This document shows, piece after piece, positions 12,904 through 64,000 of a DNA stretch of 64,000 bases. Under the pieces are notes generated by a model. That model was not told where the DNA came from and searched no databases. It was given only the letters and a program-made list of their open reading frames with translations. Origin of the DNA: Podocnemis expansa (taxonomy: Eukaryota; Chordata; Testudines; Podocnemididae); assembly GCA_007922195.1 (NCBI GenBank), contig ML681981.1, positions 13,773,771 through 13,837,770 of the forward strand, written 5' to 3'. Position numbers and translations under genes: made by a program. Positions within the stretch are counted from its first letter, which is position 1. Each line of letters opens with the position of its first letter.

Positions 12904-15382
12904 TCTAACAAATTTTGTGTTTCCTTCTTTCTGATTGTTTAAAGCACCTCATCCACATTTGTGAAACTAGAAAATGTACAGCTAATGAAATACATTGAGT
13001 CTCCCAAACCAACTAAAAAATTAAGCTTGAAAGATTGCGGTTAATTTTATAACAAACTGAAATCAAAAGCTTTGAAATAAACCTTTCATTTTAACATGAA
13101 GCTACTTTGAAAAATATTCCTGGCATAAAACAATATCTCTATAATGTGAACAAAAATTTTCAAGTGTCAGTTGTATAAACATGTAAATATTTATAAATAA
13201 CATCCAATTGCTACCTTATAAAGGAATTTAATATGATGTAGATGACATGACATGCAATAGAAATTTGGATCCCACTTCTGCAAGCTAATCTTTATGGGCA
13301 GACCTTATGTCTGAGAAGAGTCCAACATAACACTTTTAAAGGCTCTGTGTAGGAGTTGGGGTCTACTCACATGCAGCAGCTTGTTAGATCTGCCAAACAG
13401 CATGCCATGGACTAGAAGGAGAGTGCCATGGACTGGGAGGGCAAGAGGTGACCAGCCTTTGTAACCAGCCAGAGCATCTGTTGCTAACAACAGTATGGAC
13501 CAACTAGCCCCAATACCAATCAGCACATTGTGCCTGCACAAGGGAGTACTGAAGGGTTTCCCATATCACCCTGTGTCAGCACATGATGTGCAACAGTGGC
13601 ATCCCTTAACAGAATGCAATGTCTTTTCCCCCATTCATCTGGCATTCGGAATATAAATACAGCGTTTGACTCAGTGCATACAAATAGAATGAAATTCTAT
13701 TTTCACTGAAGTTGATGGCAATACTCCTATTGACTTAAATGGGGCCCCTACTTCACCTATAATGAATGTTTGCTTGTATGGCCTACATATATAAACTGCA
13801 CTAACATCAGACTTCTATAGGATCTATTCCATACTGTCTATCTTTTATGCTTTCATCTACTGGTTTTACAGTTCCTTTCTCTAATTTTCCAAACATGACT
13901 AGTTCATTCGGTAGCTTCTGAAAGTCAATTTGTTTCCTTTTTGTTGTATACATAAAGTCATATAAAAGTAAGTAGGAATTATACAAAATATTGAACTGTA
14001 AACATCTCTGCAGAGTTTGAAGAAAAAAAGAAAAAAAAAAGACTGACTTGTAAACTGAGCAAAGACAATGGAAGACTACAGGAAAGTATGATGTGATGTT
14101 CCCTGCAATATTACCAGAAGCCTTAATAAAGTCTGTACTGAAACCATTATTATTTGTGAGACTTAAATGAAAAATCACTTTTTTCAGCACTACTAGGTCT
14201 CAGAACAGAATGCACTGAACAGCCTATTATCTTCATCAGATCACCTATCCACCATACTGCATTACCTCTAATGTTATGGAACTAGCTTTAAGTTGTTACA
14301 ATAACTAATGAAGTTAATCTGCAATAATTTCAAAATGGCAAATAAACATAAAAGAAATGTAATGCTTTTAAAGCTATATATTTTGAAATATGTTAATTTG
14401 TATTATTTTACTCTGTAACATGCCACACTTGGACACATCTAAACCCAATCTTAAAAAGAAATCTTTGATTTGAATGGCAACAGAATGACAAAAGGTATAA
14501 AAATTTTGCCATATGGTATAGTTTTAGATAGGAATTTCTGATTTTTTATTAGACACTTAAATGATTGTAACCTCACTTTTATACTGACTTTATTAAAAGA
14601 AGCTCTACTTTGACCAGCTGCCATTATCCTAAATAATTATATATCAAATTCTAGTCTTTAGGTTAAGTCATATAAGTTTGCACTCATTAAGGCTATGACA
14701 CTATTAAGTGATACTGGCAGAATCTGTTTAGATCAATTTAAAATGACTCAGTTGAATTACTTGTGTTCTAATTTTTTTTTAAGATAATCTTCATTCATTG
14801 TACACTAGTTGCTGCACACTCATGAGAGTGCTATACCTTGGACCCATGAGAAATTTAACAAGAAAAATGTAGTGGCACAATCACCACTTCTCTAAATATA
14901 TTTTTATACAAAATATTTTCAAGGTATAATCCTTAACTTTTTGTACAGTTCTATATCATTTAAACAACAATAATCAGTAAAATAGTAAATATGTGACAAC
15001 CGCACACCACATGGAATGAGCACTTTGCCATTTTGCTAGTGTAATCAACATTAGAACCAGAAAACTTTTCTAATAGGCAGGCAAAATATTCTGTAGTTTC
15101 TGAATCCTGACTGTATACGTCATGATTCTAGCTATGACTTGCAGCACACTTTTAAGATACCATAAATATCTTATGCACATTTCAGTAGCAGAATGGCACT
15201 TGGCTTGCTCTAATAGAAACAACATAGATGCAATTGACAATTTTAAGAAAGACAACGTCCTTATTTGCATGCTGAAAATCTGGTTGTGTCCCCTTAATCC
15301 AGGCACATCCATTCATTGTGCAATCTGTCGATGGGTAAACAAATAGTGCAGGATTCATCTCAGTGGGATCCGGCCCTTTGGT
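12904..15382. other. AT-rich non-coding sequence next to PCGF5 stop
   Basis: Apart from the ancient repeat at 13690-13760 ('attgacttaaatggggccc') and simple A-rich runs near 14030, no feature is recognised. It probably includes the proximal 3' UTR of PCGF5. Confidence 0.4.
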
Positions 15383-57966
<42,584 letters not shown>

Positions 57967-58473
57967 CACTGGTTCCCAACCTTTTTGGCTTAAAAGCCAC
58001 AGATAACATTTTTACAACACTGATAGGCCACTGGTCTCCACCACCAGCAAGTCTCCTGTACACCACTGCACCCAGAAGGAAGGAGTTCAGCAAGGAGGCC
58101 ACCTGCTCACTGATCACCTGTCCCCCTCGCTTCAGCAGGGAAACTGCATGTGTCCTGAAACTCTGTGCACGCCACCTTGGTCCCTAAGCAGTGTCTTCCT
58201 TTTGCAGGCAGAGAGATGGGAGGTCGGTGTTCCCCACCCTGTTATGCCAGTCCTTAAGAACAGAGGTGGGGCGGTTTGCTATATTCCCTTCTACAGTCAG
58301 GAGAGAGGAGCACTGATTTCCCATCTGTCTGGCAGCATTAAGCAGCCTGCACCAGCCTTGTAACTCCAAGCCCATGTGCTTCGCCTGGGTCCTTAGGCAG
58401 TGGCTCCTTTCTGCAGTCTATGAGAGGAGAGCAGCAAGCTGCTTTGAAAGATGCCATGGGTTAGGAACCACTG
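57967..58473. mobile_element. hAT-type element, short relative of 1998-3532
   Basis: Ends CACTGGTTCCCAACC and GGGTTAGGAACCACTG are inverted. Duplication GTGTAAAG (57959-57966) and GTATAAAG (58474-58481) differs at one base. It carries two copies of the 'ctgggtccttaggcagtggc'-type module that is amplified in the 1.5-kb relative. Confidence 0.78.
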
Positions 58474-58741
58474 GTATAAAGTGTTAGTATGGAATAGCAA
58501 TAAACAGTAATTACACACACTGACTATGCAGAACTCGTTTAGCAACTGAGAATAAAATATTTTAATACTTCTGAAATGTTTAAATATTGAATTTGATTTT
58601 CATTTGTATGACAATACATACACAAAACAATTTTCTTAGAGCAAAAGCTCTTCAAAAGGATTAACTTGATATTCTCATCATTTGCTCTAAGAAAGCTTTT
58701 TATATCTAAAACTCTTAAACATGAATTCACAACTTTTAGCC

Positions 58742-58855
58742 AAGTTCCAAAGGGGCAGCCGTGTTAGCCTAGTAAAGCACAAAAAAGCAAGGAGTCCTGT
58801 GGCACTTTGATTGATTTTAGTATTTAAGTGCCATAGGACTCCTTGCTTTTTTTCA
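58742..58855. mobile_element. Penelope-like foldback (family A), short
   Basis: GTTCCAAAGGGGCAGCCGTG and 'gcaaggagtcctgtggcact' are followed at once by the inverted 'taagtgccataggactcctt'. The central hammerhead-like part is missing. Confidence 0.65.
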
Positions 58856-58933
58856 CTATTTTTAGTGTCATACGAACATATTTACAAACTTAACACCGAA
58901 AACACTACACAATAAGTCATCAATACTCTAAAC

Positions 58934-59114
58934 CAGGAGTTCTTAAACTTTTGGAGGCCCCACACCCCCACAGCAATACATGATTACCCTGCACACTCCC
59001 CCCCACCCCCAAGTTATCAATTTTGACTGTGCTTTTAAGTTACATCACTCCTGCACCCTTTGGACTCCCTTCCTGCACCCCTGGGGTGCAGGCACCCCAG
59101 GTTAAGAATCCCTG
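58934..59114. mobile_element. hAT-type MITE, 181 bp
   Basis: Ends CAGGAGTTCTTAAACT and AGGTTAAGAATCCCTG are inverted. Flanks CTCTAAAC (58926-58933) and TGCTAAAC (59115-59122) fit an 8-bp duplication with two changes. Confidence 0.78.
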
Positions 59115-60039
59115 TGCTAAACTCTCCAAAGAAAACCCCAGCTATAATATTTACATAAGAACAGTTAGAACCCTGCCAGCAAAGCACTTAGATATGTTTT
59201 ACTTAAAGTACATAAGTCGTCTCAATGTCTTTCTACACATATGCAATCAAGATCTTCATAATTTGGTTTTATAAAAGTGACTGATAGTACCTCTGCATGC
59301 AGCTGAGAATAAGCAAAAATGCTCCCACCACCAAAAGAACAGATATCAAGATAGCTTTTGTTGGAACTTTTCCTCAACATCAGTTAGAGAAATAAGTGCA
59401 TAGTCTGACTGCAATTGAGTGTAGCCAGCCCAAAACACTAGGTCATCATCAAAAAAAAGAGAAAAAGTGATTTGTAAATGAATACTGACGTTACCTAGTA
59501 TAATTTGTGCTCGTTATTATGCACAACTGTGCTGTCATTAGGGAGTTGTCTACCAATAACTATATATGATTTTTACTTACCTGTTGATAAATCAGAAATC
59601 AAAATGCAAATTCTAGTACTCAAAATCTTTGTATGGATGTGTGATACCCCTGTAGGAGTAGATTCATTAACCAATATTTTCATCCATTACAGGTATCATC
59701 TTGTTCTATTATTTATAAAATCAAGAATAAAGGGAAGAATCCTTAAGCATGAAATTAAGTGTTAACTATATGTCAAACTTTTGAAAAAAAATTTACATTT
59801 ACAGCATGAGACAGTTAAAACAGAACCATTTTTGAGTGTCTTAATTGTTTTACTGTACAGTGCAAAGTGACAACTAACACAATGGAGAAAAAATGAACAG
59901 AATGGGAGATGGGTTGCATAATTTTGAGACGTGCTTTGCATGTCAGTGACGTAAAAGAACTGTCATATACACTTACTTTCTAGCTGTGCTATGACACTTA
60001 AGACAAGCCACTGTACAAGTGTCACAATTCATTCTAGCT
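59115..60039 (-). other. PCGF5: PCGF5 upstream intron segment
   Basis: AT-rich; no feature recognised. Confidence 0.5.
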
Positions 60040-60640
60040 CAGTGTTTCTCAGCTGATGTTCCACAGAACACCAGTGCTCCCTGGACACAGTGAAGGTGTT
60101 CCTATTGGCAGCAAGGGGGAGCTAAGTGGGGAAGGACAAAGGAGCAATGTGTCAAGCTGACCATGCCTGGGAGATTTAAAATGCCCAGCCACAGCAAAGC
60201 TTCCAGAGGTGCTTGCCAGCCTGCCATCTTGCTCCTAGCTGAAAGTGGAGCACTTAAATTTCCCACCATTGTTACTGCTGGTATCAAAATTGCTTGGACG
60301 TGACTTCTTTGAGGAACTTTACTCAGAATAGATGAATGTTGTTTGATCAAGCAGGCCTGAAATTCCCTTACACCCTGAGTAATATTTTCAGTTTAAAGTT
60401 GTGTGCATAAGCATTATGTATCCATTTTTTTTTTTTACAAATAGACATGTTATATTTGTAAAATCATATTTAATTCAGTTTCCTGAATTGTTTTCACAGG
60501 AATGTGTAGAATGCAGATATTATGAACATTACTGCCATTATATACAGGCTTTTTCGAGAAAGTTTTCATCAGATGTTCTGCATGAAGTAATTAATACCTT
60601 CAGGTGTGTCCCCTGGTCCACTGAAGGTTGAGAAACACTG
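60040..60640. mobile_element. hAT-type element, 601 bp
   Basis: Ends CAGTGTTTCTCAGC and GGTTGAGAAACACTG are inverted. No target duplication is obvious. The AT-rich core and GC-rich shoulder suggest a composite. Confidence 0.6.
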
Positions 60641-60874
60641 CCCAAGTTGACTTACCACAGCCTAAAGGCAATGATGTGACACACTACCAGTTTACTGACA
60701 AACAACATACCACACCATACTGTGCTCTAGCTTCCCTCTATATAGGGTAATGGTTAATAGTGACAGTCCACTTTCAGACCCCTGCACTGAGCCAAGCAGT
60801 TACGTATGTGCATGTCAGTGCTGCTGCATTCGCCAACACTGAAGAAACACAGAATGATTGACACTGTATTTACA

Positions 60875-61084
60875 AAGACTGTGGGTGAGGTAATATCTTT
60901 TATTCAATAAACCTCTTTCAGAGGAAGAGACAAGCTTTTGAACTTACACTACGCTTTTCTTCAGCTCTGTGCAAGCTTGAAAGCTTGTCTCTTACAAGAA
61001 CTGAAGCTGGTTCAATAAAAGATATTACCTCACCACCTTGCATTTCTAATACCCTGGGATTAATACAGCCACAAGACTGAAACA
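60875..61084. mobile_element. Penelope-like foldback (family B) with 12-bp target duplication
   Basis: 'gtgaggtaatatcttttatt' and 'aataaaagatattacctcac' are inverted arms. ACTGTATTTACA flanks it at 60863-60874 and 61085-61096. The left arm has on the minus strand a hammerhead-like core (60964-60934): CTGAAGA, a decayed stem, AAAAGC, then TTGTC. Confidence 0.75.
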
Positions 61085-61148
61085 ACTGTATTTACATACC
61101 ATTCTAGTTTTTTTATGCTGAAGACAGCTCAAAGAGAAGAACCTCTCT

Positions 61149-61519
61149 AAGGCCAGGTCTAACACTAAATTGATCTAACTTGTATCACTCAGGGAAGTGA
61201 AAAAGACATCCCCCTGAGCAGGGATTTCCCTAACACCCCCACCCCAATTGTCAGTATTATACCAACTTAGTGAGCATCCCAACAGCCCCCTACACCCACC
61301 CTAATTTCAAGTCCTGGGGAAGCTGCTATCCCTGAGTAATGCAAGTTACAGCCACCTAAGCACTGTCCACATCAGTGCTATGTCAGTAGCAGATGCTCTC
61401 CTACCAACATAGTTTCCACCTCTTCTGGAGGTCGAGTAATTATGGGAAAGCATTCTCCTATCAGCATATACTGTCTTCACCAGACTCACGTAGCACTTCT
61501 AGCACAGACCTGCCCTAAG
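61149..61519. mobile_element. MITE with 'AGGTCT..CAC' terminal repeats
   Basis: Left end AAGGCCAGGTCTAACACT and right end AGCACAGACCTGCCCTAAG are worn inverted repeats. Same broad family as 26815-27080. Confidence 0.6.
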
Positions 61520-64000
61520 ATATTTTTAAATGATAACCACAAAGCAATCTAAGCACAGATTGCAACCAACTAGAAGTCTTATATAGGAACAAGAGATTTG
61601 CTTATACTTTACTTATTTTATTTTATATTGAGTAACTATTCTATTTACATGAGGAAAATCTCAAAAAAGTGTGCATTACAGGGCAAAGTTTCCACAGAAT
61701 CCATCCCAAATCAGGAGAATGGAGGCCTAAAACTCAAAGATAAAATGGAATCACTTCTCAGAAGCTAGTCCAGATGCCACTCTACTGGGGCAAAGGAGGG
61801 GAAATGGGGAAGGACCAGAGGATCTGTGTAGCTCGTTGTCCTCCAGCCCTGACTCATCTTTCCCTTGACACTCCACCAAACAACAAGAAAGATGATACAT
61901 AGAAAACTTCTCTGTAGATCAGCTACTTTATTGAACTAAAACTTTTACTTCTTTACGTACCAGCTTTAAAGATAACCTACCTTTTAGAACAATATCCTTG
62001 CTAGAGAGCTTAAAATTATAATTAAAAATACTTCACTTGTTCCAGGACATAAATAAAGTTGACCGTTAATTAGCTACCCACTCACACACAGTGCAGAATT
62101 CTACTAAAACCCCAACTATTCCCCAAAATCTACTGCAGACTCATATGCACTTAATCACCCTTCCAAAAATTGCATAGGCACTTATCTTCCACTTACGCAC
62201 TCCACTAAGTGCCTATTTGCCTGTTTAGATACATGGTCGAGAGACAACTCTACTGATAACAATTACAAGTAGCAAAGACACAAACTGGAGTTCCTTCTAT
62301 TTACAAATGAAGGGGTCTTGGTGGCAGGGAATCCTCCTTGAGGGACTCACCTTGTTCCTAAACTGGATGGGTTTACTAACCTTCAGGACACATTGCAAGT
62401 AATATGTATTTATTTAGACTTCAGAAGACGGAGGGGCACAGAAGGACTGAAGTTTTTTGGTAGGGCCTGGGAAGTTCTGTAGGAATTCTGGTGCAGGTAC
62501 AGCACTGTTGTAAAGTGGTGGTAGGATGAGCTGGTAGTTTTAGCTGGCAGATTTAATTTGTAATTTGCCAAAAACACTTATATTGCTAGATAAATATTAG
62601 ATGATGATGAAGCATGACGAACAAGCAGTTTTGACAAATCTGGCCCAGGTAATTTCTCTCTGTGGACTAGCATTCCTAAACCATGATAAAACTAGTATCC
62701 CTCCCTTCCTTAACTTCACTGAGAAGACATTACATGATAAGGATGCTATTCTTTGAGCCTGAGCTGCAAGGACTATACTCTGTGTGTAAGGTATTCCTTA
62801 ATAAGGGGAAGGCCCCATTTGGTAATTGACCAATTTTTGGACTTCTGGTGGTGGATATGCCAGTGACCTGAGAAAGGATATTAGGTTGGGTGGTTTCTGA
62901 ATTATTACAGAATTTTTTCTTGGGCTTCTGCTTAGTAAGACTTGCCCACATGCTCAGGGTTTTAATTGGTTACCATATTTGGGCTTAGGAAGGAAATCTC
63001 TCCCATGGCAGATTGGCAGGGGCTCTGGGTTTTTTTTACCTTCCTCTGTAGCAGTGGAAACGGCTCACTTGCTAGTGGATTCTCTGTACTTTCAAGTCTT
63101 CAAATCATGATCTGAGGACTTCAATAACTCAGTCATAGGTAAGAGGTTTATTACAGGAGTGGGTGGGTGAGGTTTTGTGGCCTGCATTGTGCAGGAAGTT
63201 AGCCTAGATCATCATATTGGCCCCTTCTGACTTAGAGCCGGAGTCTATTCCAGAAAGCTCTCCCTACCGCTATCATTCACAAGGCACAGACTGAGCAGCG
63301 TACTAGGTGGGAATACAAAATACATAGTTGTAATGGCAGAAAATCTGTTATGTGACCAAGGACCAAACCAATCTACTTATAACTGTGCCTCTAATCAGTC
63401 ACACAGCAGTGGTAGCCACAGTACAGATAGACCTGTTACACCTCAGGACTGTAAAAAAAACTTCTTAAAAAGAAAGATTCTTTAAACAGATTTTTAAGCA
63501 CATATAGGGCTAAAAAATTGAATGATGCAATCTACAGGGAATGCTTTATCCAACTTGCCCCATCTAGGCCACACATCCAGTTCATTTGAGTCATTAGTGA
63601 CTGAAAATGCTCACCATTTGATGGGTGTTTAATGGTCTGTGTGTTAGTTTGGTAGTCTTGGCTCACATCACAATAATCAGTTTGTTGGCAACATTTGAAG
63701 ACCAACCCAGACTGAATGGATATGGAAAAGAAACTACTATCTTACCACTAGAATTGGTCCTTCCAGAATAGGAAGGGGAAGTCTGGGGAAGCTTACTTTG
63801 CTGCACCCTAAGTTGCACTCGCTCTGAATGGTAAATGATGGATTTTAGTTCCTGGGCCTGTCAGTTCAAGACTGCTGAAAGGCATAGCTAGCTCCACTTA
63901 CAAGTAAATGCTGCTTAAATGGAGAACCTATAGCACTCATTTTACTCTGTTTTTTCCCCCCTAGTAAACAGTTAAAATAGCAGATATGAATGTAATAATT
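61520..64000 (-). other. PCGF5: PCGF5 upstream intron segment
   Basis: No exon recognised. A CR1 3' end in plus orientation sits at about 63140-63250 ('ggtttattacaggagtgggt' to 'ggccccttctgacttagag'). Elsewhere nothing is recognised. Confidence 0.55.

Larger units (their letters stand above)
3541..15382 (-). other. PCGF5: PCGF5 3' UTR (start certain, end undetermined) and downstream flank
   Basis: The stop codon at 15385-15383 opens the 3' UTR. Plus-strand TTTATT (minus AATAAA) occurs many times, as expected in AT-rich DNA, so no cleavage site can be chosen. Late candidates are 3791-3796 and 3700-3705. The section 3541-7690 shows no transposon I recognise, unlike the rest of the window, which suits a long UTR or conserved flank, but transposon remnants at 10.6 and 11.8-12.9 kb mean the transcript may end well before. 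A 127-codon minus frame at 13807-14190 has no recognisable product and I read it as chance. Confidence 0.4.

Noticed and set aside
13807..14190. 127-codon minus-strand frame beside PCGF5
   Set aside because: Low-complexity, no recognisable domain, lies where the 3' UTR is expected; AT-rich chance frame.

Overview
The window is vertebrate nuclear DNA, AT-rich and intron-dominated. The repeat fauna is sauropsid: CR1 LINEs, Penelope-like retroelements, hAT-type nonautonomous transposons and a tRNA-headed SINE with a CR1-like tail. I favour a turtle, with a crocodilian as the alternative; the species cannot be fixed by eye.

The only host gene I can support is PCGF5 (Polycomb group RING finger 5) on the minus strand. 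Eight coding exons run from 56192 down to the stop codon at 15383-15385. They encode residues 38-256 of a 256-residue protein, with GT/AG splice sites and consistent phases throughout. The first coding exon (about residues 1-37, with the first half of the RING finger) and the promoter were not found and should lie beyond position 64000. The 3' UTR starts at 15382 and runs leftward; its end is not determined. PCGF5 is the PCGF subunit of a non-canonical PRC1 complex (PRC1.5) that pairs with RING1A/B for H2A ubiquitination.

Layout: 1-15382 is downstream flank plus an undetermined length of 3' UTR. It holds a Penelope fragment, a 1.5-kb hAT element with reiterated internal modules (1998-3532), a TE-poor AT-rich stretch (3.5-7.7 kb), a decayed coding-like minus-strand tract that ends in an A-tail (8698-9960) and a Penelope element in inverted halves (11.8-12.9 kb). 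15383-22462 holds the five C-terminal exons with short introns. 22463-32739 is a 10.3-kb intron with two Penelope foldbacks, GC-rich and MITE-like elements and an antisense CR1 with a mutated catalytic motif. 32740-32969 holds two exons separated by a 114-bp intron. 32970-56095 is a 23-kb intron with heavy TE nesting: a CR1 split by an LTR-like insertion, a CR1 split by a hAT, and a CR1 at 48.9-53.7 kb that carries five insertions plus a sixth inside one of them. 56096-56192 is the second RING exon. 56193-64000 is the next upstream intron, with more hAT, Penelope and MITE copies.

The least ordinary signals are hammerhead-ribozyme-like cores in the Penelope copies, the CR1 insertion stack, a (GTT)n tract beside a PCGF5 splice donor, an unidentified TATA-bearing insertion with a 225-codon frame, and minisatellites grown inside DNA transposons. 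None amounts to an undescribed functional system on this evidence.
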